From Ulva prolifera (Eukaryota > Chlorophyta > Ulvophyceae > Ulvales > Ulvaceae), in NCBI GenBank assembly GCA_023078555.1, contig CM041198.1, positions 9,719,836-9,783,835 of the forward strand: a stretch of DNA of 64,000 nt, given 5' to 3'. The notes beneath the pieces were generated by a model. It searched no databases. It saw only the letters and a program-made list of their open reading frames with translations, and had not been told where the DNA came from. Below are positions 1 through 13,981 of the stretch, piece after piece. How positions within the stretch are numbered: position 1 is the first letter of the stretch; each line of letters opens with the position of its first letter. Both the position numbers and the translations under genes were made by a program.

Positions 1-2
1 TG

Positions 3-2011
<2,009 letters not shown>

Positions 2012-3534
2012 GGCCTTGACTTTGCACTGTGCAACATGATCTGCATCACACTATAAGCTATTTTTTTTGCAAATTAAATTTATTTGCTCGCCTGATCCTC
2101 TGCCATGCTTCACCATTGTGAGCGCTACAGGTGGAGGTGCCACGCCAATGTAAATCTTTGTTTCAGACACGTTGGATCATGGAAAGATCTACATAGTTGC
2201 CGTTACATGGCAGAATACTGACTACACGCAAGATGTATGTATGTGTACTTGGTCCAGTGCTTTGGAACAGGCTCACATGGCCTCGTGACTGGCAGAACAT
2301 CTATCTGCAAAGCTGTCAGCAAAGCTGTCCAAGACAGTGTTGAGCAATACCCATCTTGCATAAATGGTCAGGAGATCAGCAAATTCTGGAATTGTTCAAT
2401 TCATAGAACATAGAGCGTTACATACATACACACATGGCATAGGAAGCGCGAATTCTGAAGATCAGTGCAGAATAATCAGGGCAGGCTCTGCAAAACGGCT
2501 CCACTGGATCTTCCATGCGGCCGTGCCATTCACAGCAGATACGGCCTCTGAAGATTGCAGTCACACAGAGGCACGGCTGGGAACCACCACACTGATGTAT
2601 CGAGCTCACAATGGATGGAAATCTACAGGGACATTCATGTGATCAAGCTTGTGATCAAGCTTGTTAGGGATTATACATGTTCCGGTCAAAAGCGGCTGTC
2701 TTTGCCAAGAAATCTCGTCCAGCGCCAGCAGGTCTATGAAATGATACACAGGCTTGCGCACCCTTTCAATGCGATGCAAATACCTTTCCGTCAATGGCCT
2801 TGTTGTCAAATTCCCAAGGGCGGGTCTACCATCGCGTCAGCGCATTAAGGCCTGTATACCATGCATCTTCACGGAGCCAGACACGGCCATGTCAGGATGA
2901 AGCTTATACCATATTAGCTTCTGGGCAATTGTCCCGGACGTTGTTCACATACTGCAGTGGAGCACTGATACTACTCGGGCATACACTAACAGGGAATCAC
3001 CTACAGCCGATGCCGGCGATAACAATCAGGTTTTGTATCTGGTAGCGCTCAGTCCAGGATGTGTCAACACTAAGAAACCGACCAAAGTTCCGTTCAGGCT
3101 GTTGGAACCTTTTTGTCATCACTGCGCCTCTTGAGACATATAAACAACGTTGTATAGGGCGGTCCACGGCTTAAGCGCCACACTGACTCATCCAAATGCA
3201 GCACAAGAGATCCAGTTGACATGCAGCATACCAATGATTAGCCTGCACACCAATGATCTGCCTGCCCTGTTGTCGCCGTTCGTCACAACTTTGCACGAAC
3301 ATCCAACCTGCAAAAACATGTTCACTGCGGCACTTCCAAGTGGCTGCAACAGTATAGCATGTTGTGGGAATATGATGATGACCGTGCTTTCGGAAACCCT
3401 GAAATGTCAGAACCAAGCTCATGGCATTGTTTGACAGCTGAGCATACACCACAGAAGCTTCACCACAAAGCCATCTGTGTTCGTACCTCTGCTCACCGTC
3501 TACAGGAAGTCTACCACAGCCCAATTTGGGTTAC
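2012..3534. other. Intergenic region between VPS4 and the pseudouridine synthase
   Basis: No convincing gene was found on either strand; open frames here are short and lack recognisable motifs. A TGTAA motif about 140 bases after the VPS4 stop is a candidate algal polyadenylation signal. A 12-bp direct duplication (TGATCAAGCTTG) lies near 2639-2662. The two flanking genes are convergent, so the region should contain both 3' UTRs. Confidence 0.5.
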
Positions 3535-4649
3535 TCAGATTGATATGTCCAGCGCAAGATGTACCCACGAACCTTCGGCAATCTCCAGGGTGGCCAGATC
3601 TAAGACACCCAGGGAAGCTCTGTGCAACGCATTGACCTTGGTGCCACAGGCAGCAAACATGCGCCTGACCTGATGATACCTGCCTTCCGAAATGCACACA
3701 ACAGCATTCATCTCATCGACAAACTTAATATCTGCGGGCCTGCATGCTTTGGATTCTCCATGGAGCATCATTTCTCCTGACTTAAACGCTAACACCTGCA
3801 AACGCTATGCCTGAAAGGCCTGCGGTATCACTGTCATGATCGGAAGGGGACTTCTGATATTTCGATGTATATCATACGATTCGCACCATGTCTTCCTGTT
3901 GTTGCAAATCAACTGCCGTTTCAAGGGCAACATCATAGCGCTTCGGTACATGACGGTTTGGAGAGGTGAGCTTGTGTACGTAGTCAGTTAGGGTTGTGAC
4001 CAACAGCAATCCACTGGTGTCTTTGTCCAGCCTATATCACGAATATTGGCGTAGTCAGCATGCGTTACCGGGACACGGTGTCGTAGGTACGTGGTAAAGG
4101 TGGCTGCCCCGCAATGTTCGGCAACAACATATGCACACCTCCCAATTGATGTGACTGCTGGCCGCCTCCTCGACCACTGTTGCGGCAACAAATCATAGAC
4201 TAGAGGCCCTTCTTTTGGATCATGCGAGCACGTGTATCCGACTGGCTTGTGGAGCACGGCTAAGATGCCATGTGGACAGTCAACAGGCTGATCGCCGACC
4301 ACCAATCCCTCAATATTCACCTGCAAGCGAGATACAGACCCCTGCGGCACTGACAGCAGACCCTATGCATCGGCATAATTTGAAGGGCACCCGCAGATCT
4401 CGGACCCTACCGCACCTTGGCTGATGGCTTCACGATGGTCGAGCCGTTCACACTGACACTGTGAGTTTTGAGAAAGGACGAGCACTCACTGCGCGTGCAG
4501 TAGCCGAGATTGGATAATGCTCGATCAACACGGACAACCGTGGCTTTTGCGTTCGCTGTGACTGCACGCCTTGGCAGAAGAGCGGGCCCTCTGCATGAAA
4601 GTCGAAAATTGTGTGAATAAATTTCGAAGACGCCGAATTGAGCACACAT
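3535..4649 (-). CDS. RsuA/RluB-family 16S/23S rRNA pseudouridine synthase, probably plastid-targeted
   Basis: Isomerises a uridine in ribosomal RNA to pseudouridine. Phase-consistent exons, read 5' to 3' on the minus strand, are 4649-4416, 4320-4139, 4031-3887 and 3795-3535, giving 273 residues, normal for the family. Residues 1 to about 36 look like a transit peptide (Arg/Ala/Ser, almost no acid). An S4 RNA-binding domain follows (about 39-80, VRVDRALSNLG...VSVNG). Catalytic motif II is SIGRLDKDTSG, with the predicted catalytic Asp at 141; an intron splits the Arg codon two residues before it. The C-terminal EGRYHQVRRMF motif (about 224-234) is diagnostic of the RsuA/RluB/E/F branch. The start is the ATG that gives the leader plus a complete S4 domain. 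In plants the comparable plastid protein is SVR1; a mitochondrial target cannot be excluded. Confidence 0.9.
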
Positions 4650-4818
4650 GCGTCCTTATTATGGGGCTATGATGAACATCGCTGCCTTGGCAGCTGTGCG
4701 CAAGGACTTTGGGGCGAGAAGCTTGAAGCAGGACACTGGGCCGACAGCGCATTCACGGCTTCTCACAGGCGGAATCTTTTTACGCAAGAATTTATTCCAT
4801 TACGTGGCTGAGCAGGCC

Positions 4819-5012
4819 GTGTGTTTTACAAAAACAACGGTGGCGAGGCGGGCAGCAACGCGAAAACGGCGGCAGCCCCAGAACACGTACAGCAGCACAA
4901 TGCACCCACGCCACGGCCAGTACAAGCGCCTCTATACCGACGCACGCAAACACCAAAATCGCTGCACTCGCGTGCTGCCCGCGTCGCCACATTTGCCCTT
5001 GTGACAGACACC
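4819..5012. repeat. Family-1 element, short head-to-head unit
   Basis: About 43 bp at 4819-4861 (starting TGTGTTTTACAAAAACAAC, then GGTGGCGAGGCGGGCAGC) are a degenerate inverted match to 4968-5010 (CGTGCTGCCCGCGTCGCCAC, ending TTTGCCCTTGTGACAGA). These match the better-preserved ends near 22.5 kb and 62-63 kb. The spacer is CA-rich. No coding potential was recognised. Confidence 0.6.
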
Positions 5013-5370
5013 CCCACACACAGGAGCACAAACATATACCAACCCCTGCCCATACATGCGGGTCTGCGACGCAGACGCGCCCGAGGCGGCCCAACACGAG
5101 GCTGCCCGGCTGGACCACCAGACTGCGAGGGTTCCCTGCCCCAAACTTTGGCCTCCCCACACATCCGCAGCGTAGCAGACGCAGTGCTGCGCTGCCCATC
5201 CCAACGGAAGCCCGTACCAAACGATGTCAGCGACATGGCGGCCGCGCCACAAACATGCCAGACTATGGATCTGCCATTCACCTCGCGTGCTGAGCTGAAT
5301 CAGGCAGCCCAAACGCAAAGGCCAGTAGGCCATCGCACCCAGGCCTGATGGACAACACTGCCAGCTGAGC

Positions 5371-5532
5371 AGGCTGTGTGACAAGGGCAACGTTCGTGAG
5401 GCAGATTGCACAACAGCCACACAGATCCACCCCCATGCGGCCCCCTCACGTGTATACAACACACACGTACACTCACCTTTGTCCCTGTAACACACGTATG
5501 CCCTACCTCTCCGCCGTTATTCTTGCAACATA
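5371..5532. repeat. Family-1 element ends, second degenerate unit
   Basis: The left end (5371-5415) resembles the family-1 inverted end (TGTGTGACAAGGGCAACG, then GTGAGGCAG). A right end occurs at about 5477-5494 (CACCTTTGTCCCTGTAACAC). A further copy-like end sits at 5500-5530 (CCCTACCTCTCCGCCGTT, then TTCTTGCAACATAC). This is the most decayed member of the family. Confidence 0.5.
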
Positions 5533-5584
5533 CTCACACCCACCCGTGACCTGCCTCCTCGTCTTTGTTCTTGCACGTATTTAC

Positions 5585-5929
5585 AACGGACAGAGGGCGG
5601 GCATGCAACCAGTTCTCAGAATCCACTCGCAAACCCACTCACTCATCCATGGCGCTGGGCCGGGCACGAGCTCGCACCACAGCCCGACCAGCAATACCTG
5701 CCAAAGATTGAAGCCCCATACGGAGCACATAAACAGTCCCTTCGCACAATGCCACACTCAATCGGCGTAAAGCATTCGTCACAACAACACCATGGTCCAA
5801 CACACCACACCGAGATGCAACCTCAGCCAGTCGATTCATTTGCGCGATAGCAGGCCGCCCCGACCTACCATGCGTCTCATGTGAGAAAACGCAGGCATCC
5901 AGCTTCACAAGGAAGCGGCCAGTCATCAC
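5585..5929 (-). mobile_element. 5'-truncated LINE 3' end (family 2), minus strand
   Basis: On the minus strand this reads an 80-residue C-terminal peptide (HGRSGRPAI...NRLAEVASRCG...ALRRLSVALC...GLQSLAGIAGRA...RPSAMDE, stop). It is followed by a short 3' UTR ending GCCCGCCCTCTGTCC then GTTGTAAATACG. The same peptide, stop and tail occur in the copies at 49.1-51.1 kb. By recall, the R-LSVALC-GN and GRLG-PA segments resemble the C-terminus of green-algal non-LTR reverse transcriptases; that assignment is inference. It is 5'-truncated, as expected for target-primed insertion. Confidence 0.7.
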
Positions 5930-6059
5930 TCACGCAGCCCATCTTAGCATGATCGTCAAAGCCGTTGCAGCAGACAGCGCTGGCGTACACCCAGCAGGAA
6001 ACCACCTCCTCACGCACCGCCAACGCTCAGAGAGAGTGGGATCGTAGCGGATGAACATG

Positions 6060-6775
6060 GGATCATAACTTCCACACTGGGAACCTTTTTTTTTTTTGCC
6101 GCAGCAGCTGGGTGCCGACAGAATTGGCTGTACGCACACTCCCACACGTACCCGCCCCCACACGCACCTCCACACGCACCCACCCCCAAACGCACCTACA
6201 CACCGACACCGTGTGCCCCGACCCCCCGGACGGCGTGTGCTGCCTCTGCCGTGTGCCCCAACCCCCCGGACACAGTGCGCCTCGGGCGTGCTCCGTTCCG
6301 GGTGGGTCGGCGGATGGGGGCGCCCCCATGTGTATTGTTACGGCGCTCTGGGCTGGCCTGGTCGGGGCATTGGGGCGGGGGTCCTGGGGGCCCCCGGCGG
6401 CTTCCGCATGGGGCAGGCGCCGGCCGGGCCGCTGCATGGGGCTGCCGCTGCCGCGCAGGCGGCGGGGTCGTGTCCGTATTGGCGTGTGGGTGTGTGTGTT
6501 GGGGGTTGGGTCTGGGCCGCATGCGGGTGCGTGGGTGCGTGGGTCGGGTGTCAGTGTGTCGGTGCGTTTGGGGGTGGGTGCGTGTGGATGTGCGTGTGGG
6601 AGTTGGTTCGTGTGGTCGTGTGTAGGAGTGTGGGGGTGCGTGGGTGCTTGTTGTGCCTTGGCGTTGGCTGTTGGTCTCCTGTTGCGTGCGCGTCGCGTTG
6701 TTCGTGCTCTCCCTTTTGGTCCTGGCGGTGCTACCGGCCCCTCCGGCTTTTCCTTTGTAACACACTGACACCCGA
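6060..6775. repeat. Family-1 element with GT-rich body and internal inverted repeat
   Basis: It starts with a T run (about 6089-6100). The CA-rich strand at 6133-6210 is an imperfect inverted copy of the GT-rich strand at about 6545-6630. The 3' part (about 6411-6775) is closely similar over roughly 350 bp to 22704-23040, including a block reading CTGCATGGGGCTGCCGCTGC, and ends CCTCCGGCTTTTCC then TTTGTAACACAC. Long open frames here on both strands come from biased composition rather than a gene. Confidence 0.7.
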
Positions 6776-6929
6776 CCCACGCACCCCCCCGCGGCCCAGA
6801 CCCCACCCCAACACAAACATCCACACGCCAACACGCTACACTGAGAAGTCTGTGTATGTTGCAGTGGAGAGCGATGCAACGCATCGCGTCGTACATCATA
6901 CTGGAGATCACCCTGTAGCCACTGTACAC

Positions 6930-8122
6930 TGTAGGTCAACAGATTAATTGTTCAGTCGATGGCAGGGTCACTTCGGAAACACCAAGCACCGAGCATCACG
7001 CCTCACACAAATGGGCATTGGCATCAGCTCCTCAAGGGGTGGATAGATCAAAGTACCACACAAGATCAATCTGGCACCTTTGCCCCTCCGGCCCCCCTCG
7101 CCGATGGAACGAATGACAATCGGAGTAGCTACCATGCCATGTCTGTCAGGGCATTGGTCTGGACAACCCCATGACCGCCTGATCACAGGCACACTAGTGC
7201 TGCCGCGACTAAAGTGATGCTCGTCTGATAATCTTCTTTGGCTTGATTCAGAGCTTGTCATCGATATCACCTATCCACACGAAACCCTCCTAGTGGAGCG
7301 TTCGTCGTCTTGAGCACCGTACACAATGTAATGTGACATTCACATGCACATTGGCTGGACACAGCAACATGGCAGCGCAGGGATACAGATGCTACTCTCG
7401 GTGACTGTGCCCGACTTGTTGCCACTGTTGTGCAGCTGCTTCAAAAGTGGCTTGGCATGTTTGTATATAAATGAATTTTTACATATTTGTCAAGCTAGGC
7501 AATTTCATTACCGCACGGTGATCCTGATCACTAAGCATCAATGTTAGAAACGAAGCAAACACATGCGACATGCCCGACGTGAACAAGCAACCAATGTTGT
7601 CTGGTCTCCTTACCGAATCGCGCCGGGGCCTCTCATGAAGGAGCCAGCCTGGCAGTGGTCTAGGTGCTATGTCGTGGGCAATGTATGCGGGGCGGGGGTG
7701 CCGGATCGATCAACGAGTGTTGCTACGAGACTGCATTTCCCCTTTCATCCCAGCCGATCCGGCATGGTCACAATGAGGCTGGATTTCGACGTCTCATTGC
7801 TTGCGTTGACCTCGCCATCTTGGCTGGCAAGATCGACATTACAGGCTGCAGTCGAGTTAGTGCCACTTGACCTAGCGACCCCCACATAGCCCAGTGATAC
7901 CTCGTGCTCACAGCCTTGCAGATCGACATGCATGGATGTTACTGACACAATTAGTTTTGCATGCGGAGAACTCACGAGCTGTAGCTTTGGTTTAACATCG
8001 CCATTAGTCGGAGACCGGCGTCTGTATGTATGAGTTGCATCCAGAAATTGTTTGCTGATTGCTGGTCTGCCAGATAGTTAGGGCCCTCCTTCTACGACAG
8101 CGGAAACGTACGGGAAGCGATC
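6930..8122. other. Unassigned region
   Basis: No gene was recognised. Open frames are under about 110 codons on both strands without motifs. An AT-richer stretch lies around 7455-7560. It probably includes the upstream region of the gene that begins near 8123. Confidence 0.4.
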
Positions 8123-11100
8123 ATGAGCAACGGCCAAACGGACGCAAGACCGCTTCTTTCAGATTTCCTCTACCATGAACTTTGCGACATTCAGTACGCT
8201 CGCAAACTTATTTCTCGGGTAACATCGAGGCCGCGTCTGCGACCTTGAAATCGTGTCCATGCCGGTGCGTGTGCTGAGCGATGACGCAATCAGGCACGGC
8301 ACTGCAGACGAGCATGGCCTCATACGCGCCTCGCTCGGTACCGATGTGGATGCTTGCAAGAGCTATCCCGTGTACAGGGCAGCCTGGATGGACACTGCGG
8401 TGGCGGACGTCAGCCGACAGTACAGAACATGTTTTGTCCATCAGCGGTGGCCACAAGTGACACCAGAGTTCCTGAGCCAACTGTTGGAGTCTCAAGCAGC
8501 TGGAGCCGAAGTGGCATTCGGCGACTCGCAGAATGCTCCAAGGACGCCGGATTCATGGTACATGTCATCTCGACCTGGTCAATAATTGACCCATAGTCTG
8601 TACATTTCCTTAGGGTGCTGTGGCTGTCGATGCCATCGTCGGTATGGCATGTGTGCAGTCGGGGTACGTATCTTTGGTGCGTAATGACATGGCAGCAACA
8701 CAGCCATGCGCAGTACGTAGGCTTTCCACATGCCATAACAGGTTCCTGCATGTTGTTGACCGCGAGAATACGGCTTGTTTGCCATCGTGAATGCAACGTC
8801 TTATGCAATGGTGCGCAGGGAAGCCACCACAAAGCCACATGTGTGCGTTGCCCACCCCACTCCAGGCATACCAAGCGTCAAGCAACGGGCATCTAATGCA
8901 GTGCTCGATCCACTTTCGGGCGAACTGCCAGTCCTTCCTCAGTTGTCGGATCGGGCGATATTCAAGAAGTCCGCTCTCGTTGACAAGATTGTGCCAGGCC
9001 ACAGCCAGCATACCATGAGCGCTGGCCCTCCCACCGCACCTGAGCTGCAAGAATTTGCAGCACGCATGCATCAAACTCAGTTTCTGAAATGCCTGATGAC
9101 CGATCATGACAAAGCTTTGGGTCAAGCGGAGGTTGATCATGTACACGTCAAGGAGGTGCACTCTGCCATATCCAAGAGCGTGTGTTTCGTCCTACCACTG
9201 ACCGGTGTACATCCCGGTCGCCAGCTCGATGTATCTTCAAGTGCCTACACATTTGGTGCAGGCACGCCAGCAGCAGCAATGTGATTGCGGTGATGTTGTG
9301 TGCTGAAGCCATTTTTTTTCATCACAGCCACAACGCCATCCATCGGTTGATCAGGACGCTTCTGTCAGTGGGTCAGTTGCTGCAGGTAGCTCGTCGAGTC
9401 CAGCCTGCACAGAACGCGCTGCAAGATCTGTTCTGTGTTCTGCTGGACCGATCGCGAGCTGCTCAGGCCACCCGCCAGGCTCAACAGATGCAACCACACG
9501 ATCGCCAGCACACACCTCGTTCGGCGCCCTCACCGATAGCAGCGAAGCACATCTCGCCCAGCCTCCAGCACGAGCGTGACATAGAGGCTGCTCTTGCCGT
9601 TGCAGATCGTGCAACCTCTGACACCCTTCAACCCGAAAGTGAGATGGGGGGCCCGGGTGCTGATGCTCCCAATTTGCTTGCGGATGTAGCAGCGGAGGTC
9701 GAAAGGTACCATGTGGCCGAGGCGACCACAAATCTTGCCGCCTTGATGATCAACCACGTCCTGGCGCAGGTGTGGGTGCTTGCATATGCAACTCACTGCC
9801 ACTGTCGGCAGGAATTTTGCACGATGGCATGCTTATTTTCTCGATGGTCGAGGCCAGTTATGGATCTGATGAAATATGCTTATGAGATATGCTTATCACT
9901 GCGATGCTCTAGTTGACACGGGCGCGGTGAGGCTTGTCTGACCCGATTTCATGCCTGCAGTGTAAAAACCCTGTTGCCAGTATGTGGACATACAACCGCC
10001 TGGTGAGCAATCCTCCAAAGGCACCGAAGCCTCTGGTGCCGCCACCTCCGGCGTCGCCGTCGGATCCTCAAGCGCAGCCTGCTGCCCAGAGCAGCTGTGT
10101 TTCTCCATATCTTCTGGCACCCGGCCACGGCCTGCTCAGCCACCAAGCACCGTTTTTTGATGTCTGCACAGCTGATGTGGAAGCAAGGCCGGGTCTGACG
10201 TCATCCAACTGTCTGCCTTGATAATGCCACATGATTGTCACTGGCGTCCTATCGCCAGCTCATCCGCCTTCATTTGTGCACCTTCCACAGCAGTTCTGTG
10301 CATGCTCACCAAGGCTGGTAGGTGCTGGCACTGCTGGAACGTTTGGCTGTGTTGCAGTAGCAGTGGCTGGACAGCTTGGTCCCGGCCCCCATCCTCTCGA
10401 GTCGCCAGCAGAGCGCGCTATACGCACCGCTGAAGACATGGCGGCTATCATGCCGGTGACTCTCAGCAAGGTCCCGATCGAGTGGAACCCGGTACCAAGC
10501 GCCGCACCATGGGCTCATGAGGTCCGACACTGGCCCACTCAAAAGGCAATTTGCATGGTGATATATGTATTGTAAACACGATGGCCACCGCTTTGCCGCT
10601 GACGGCACCCCATCACTTGCAGGATATGACAAAGGCCGCAAAGATTGCATCCAAGCTGAAGCAGATGATGCAGCAGGCCTGGGGCCCCCGCCTAGAGCCG
10701 CCCCAGCTTGCCCCCGCGCCTCTGCAAACCGCAGCTGCAGCTCACAAACGAAATGATGCAGCCTTGCATGGTGCTACAACATTTGCGAGACTAGCCGGAC
10801 AAGCCAACGGCTCCTCAACGAGCGCAGATGCACCTGCAGTGCTGCGTTGTCCGGCAGGCGACTGTGGCGTGGACGCAGCGACAGCGCTTCGTCCGCAACC
10901 GGTGTGGCGCCCGCTTCCAGAGGGGAGCGTGGCCGCGCTGATGGCTTCTGTGCATGATAATTGCACAGAGTTTGTGGCTGTGGTCGAGGTGGAGAGGCTG
11001 GGGCTGCCACAAGGGCAACGAAATTCTAGTCAAGCAGCTGGTCCTGCAGCAGGTACAGGTGCACGCAGTCACCGGACTTTGCCCAGGAGAGGCGCTGCAT

Positions 11101-13451
11101 CACAATTGGGGGATGGGGCAGCCAGGAGCGGGCAGGCTAGCACGTCCAAGCATGGCGATGCGGCTGCAGGGCGATACTGTGCGTTTGAGGTGGGCTGCTG
11201 TCCTGATCACTTCAAGCCACCTGGCTGTGGCATCATGAGCCGACTGCAAGGCATGCATGGACATGTGAATATTTAGATGGTGTCATGTGCACGACCTTAA
11301 CAGAACCGCTGTTCCAGCTTTGCAGCAATTAGCGATCCCCTAGGGCCAGCATCACCCCCTGCAGCGTCGTCGAGGGATCAACTACGACTCCGCCGCGAAT
11401 ACATACGTGACAGACACGGCATCTCACCGAGTCCAGCAAGCGTGATGATCCATCCCATGCATGCAGTTGGAGCTCTGCAGCTGGCTGATTGACCTGTTCC
11501 AGCGCTGGCCAGCTGGTATGGGCCCGCCAGCACTGTTTGATCAGTCGTGCACACGAATACTGCGTCTATATTTGAAGCGGAGGTCGGTCCAAGTGACAGA
11601 AGGTGGCAGCCAGCAATCTGTTAGTCCGCGGTTAGCCTCAGCCGGCGTCCCTCCGACTCCATCCGCATTCTCGCCATTTGCAGTACCACATGCTCAGTCC
11701 AATGGTGAGCCTCTGCCTTCCTGACGGCACACTTCCTGGCGGCGCAATGCACTGCACCGGATGCCCGGCAGAAAGAGATGCCGCACAACTGAATCCTCAC
11801 ATGCGCAACTTCTTCGCGATAATGTGCAGGAAGCACACCAGCTTACATCCAGCCGTGTCAAGATGAACCGATTGCACCAGTGCAATTGGTGTATCCTACG
11901 GCCGACGATGCGGGTCTGTTTTTTCCTGTGAAGTGTTCACCTGAGAGAGTCAGCTACAGCATCGCCCGGTACTGGAGTGCGCGTCCTCTGTGCATCGGAC
12001 GGTACACAGCCGTCGCCGCCAGTGTGCATCAGGAGCACACGCAGCACACAGCCCAGAGACCTGTACGTCACCGTGCACAGTTGGTTGGTCATCTGGTACA
12101 GGCCGGCTCTTTGCAGACCATGATGCGCAGCTTGCAAGACCAGGCATGCTTCAGGCAGCATGCCGCAGTTTTGCCACTCGAAGCTGACGTATGTTTGGAA
12201 CCTGTGCAAAGCAGCCTGCCAGCCGCACACACTGGTGCAGGCATCGCTTCCCAGAGCAGCCAGCGACCTGTATCCTTAGCTGCATGCAAAGCTGCGTGTC
12301 TGCGCGCAGCCGGCTTCTCGGGTCCTAGGTTGCATGAATTGATGGCGGTAAAGCCGGGATCTGCCGCGGTACAAATCACATCGCAAGTCAAGTGTTTGGC
12401 TGATGATGTGGACAGTGAAGTTGCGTCAGGATGCCTCATGCGGCACTGCCTGTCCAACGGCCAACAAGGCGCGGTGGCCATCAGTGCGGCGCCCATCGGG
12501 GCAGCCATGGTCCCCCCTGGAAGTGGGCCGCACACCGTACATCGCCAAAGCACAGAGATCTGTGAGTTTTTACGTTGCCGACTGCTTCGGTGTGCAGCAG
12601 CTCCGATTTCTGGCAGTGGTAGGGGTGCCCACAATGTCAGCACCAGAGATGCTCCTATTCACGGGAAGAGGCGCCGATCTGATGATGATTTGCAGTATGT
12701 GCCTTACGGCAAACGGGCGCGTATGGAAGACGCGACGTCGTCCGATGCGTCGGACGCCAGTGAGGTGCTGCCGCGCCGAGTACCCGGGAGGACCAAAAGG
12801 GTGGTGCCACCCCCTGGCCCCGACGCAGATCCCGCATCGCTCCGCAGGCGCGGGCGCCTGAAGAAGGTGGCGCCACCCCCCGACGCCGGCGCAGGAGCTG
12901 CGCCGCCCCGCAGGCCCGGGCGGCCGAAGAAGGTGGTGCCACCCCTTGACCCCAACGCCAAGCCTTCCCCGCGCCGCAAGCTTGGGGGGCACAAGAAGCC
13001 TGTGCCATCGCCCGCTCTAGCCATAGGTAGTGTAGGTCCTCCTGAGGAGTATATTGATGGATTTCATCGGAAGAGCCTGGAGAACTCTGATCGTCCGGAA
13101 GCAAGGATACATCGTCTGCTGTCCAGCGTAAGCCCCAGCCTGTATGCATGTCTGCCAAAATGCCGCCGACACTGGGTCCCTGTCAACTGGTCTTCACTGG
13201 CAGCCGCTTTTGACACAGGTCTCATGCGCTCAGTTCCTGCAGCCTGCTTATAGCATGGCCACAGAATGATCACATTGTATGTTCAGATTCCCAAACTGGA
13301 GATGGACGCGCAGTTAGAGGGCGATCATATGGCAAATGATGTGAAGCTAGTCTTTCGAAGTGGACAGGCTGCGGGCGTGTCTCATGCTGCCCTGCAAAGG
13401 GCAGCGGCCAGGTTCAAATGCATTATGCAAGAACGCTTGTTGAACAGGTAG
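8123..13451 (+). CDS. Hypothetical multi-exon protein with AT-hook-like array (model approximate)
   Basis: I do not recognise this gene as a whole. A candidate first exon starts at ATG 8123 (MSNGQTDARPLL...) and ends at a GT at 8219. Plus-strand coding segments follow at about 8290-8550, 8890-9180, 9340-9770 (Gln/Ala-rich helices), 10621-11230, 11461-11700 and 11880-13250. A last exon begins near 13290 (IPKLEMDAQLEGD...) and ends at TAG 13449-13451. The long exon ends with four basic repeats (see 12771). Composition is Ala/Gln/Pro-rich and low in complexity, typical of algal nuclear proteins. A chromatin or transcription role is suggested only by the AT-hook-like repeats. I could not prove phase between most segments, so it may be two genes. 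Confidence 0.4.
12771..13012 (+). repeat. Four tandem AT-hook-like repeats of 21-23 codons
   Basis: The units read RRVPGRTKRVVPPP, RRRGRLKKVAPPP, RRPGRPKKVVPPL and RRKLGGHKKPVPSP, separated by short Asp/Ala/Pro linkers. The third unit contains a textbook AT-hook core (RPGRPKK), which binds the minor groove of AT-rich DNA in HMGA-type proteins. The others are degenerate, and the fourth has lost the GRP core. It is preceded by an acidic Ser/Asp stretch (TSSDASDASE). Confidence 0.75.
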
Positions 13452-13484
13452 TCATTGCAACGGGTTCTGAGAGTCTTCCCAGCA

Positions 13485-13528
13485 GACACGGGAACGAACT
13501 GTCCGCAAACAGTTCGCAATCCCGTGTC
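13485..13528. terminator. Strong stem-loop just downstream of the AT-hook gene
   Basis: GACACGGGA-A-CGAACTG pairs with CAGTTCG-CAA-TCCCGTGTC across an 8-base loop, giving a 16-bp stem with one small internal bulge. It lies about 35 bases after the TAG of the upstream gene, so it would fall in the 3' UTR. A terminator or RNA-stability role is a guess. The loop word TCCGCAAACAG is repeated about 10 bases after the stem. Confidence 0.45.
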
Positions 13529-13981
13529 TGCACTGTCCGCAAACAGCATGTATTATTCTTGTGAGTTCTCGTGGAACGAGTGTCACTTCCCAAGCGGTAG
13601 TTGGAATCCTTGGCACTACAGGATTCTCATACCTGACATAAATGTGTAGTCTTGTCCAGGGCCAGCCATCCCGAAAGCGAAGCACAATGTATGAGGGAAT
13701 TCGTGTGCAACTTTGCAATCAAATCATGACAAGGTTAGTGGACATTCTCTGTACCCTGATGCGCGCACAGGGCACAGTGCCTGTTTGTCTGGAAGTGGCC
13801 ACTGTTACATTGGCCTCAGACAGTTCTGGAATCATGTTGATGTGATCTTCGGCATATGTACGGAGCACCAGCAAATGCTGTCGTGCATCGCGGATGCAGG
13901 TGGTGAAGGTTTGACGCCCGAGGCAGTGAGCCTGTCTCACTATGCTGTCTTGCCCCGCTGCCCATGCCAGGACATCCTTAT
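13529..13981. other. Convergent intergenic region
   Basis: Separates the AT-hook gene (+) from the transporter (-). Only short, featureless open frames were seen. Confidence 0.5.

Noticed and set aside
6063-6947. Open frames of 200-290 codons on both strands
   Set aside because: They lie in GT/CA-biased repeat sequence, are open in several frames at once, and give only His/Pro/Thr or Gly/Val/Trp-rich peptides.
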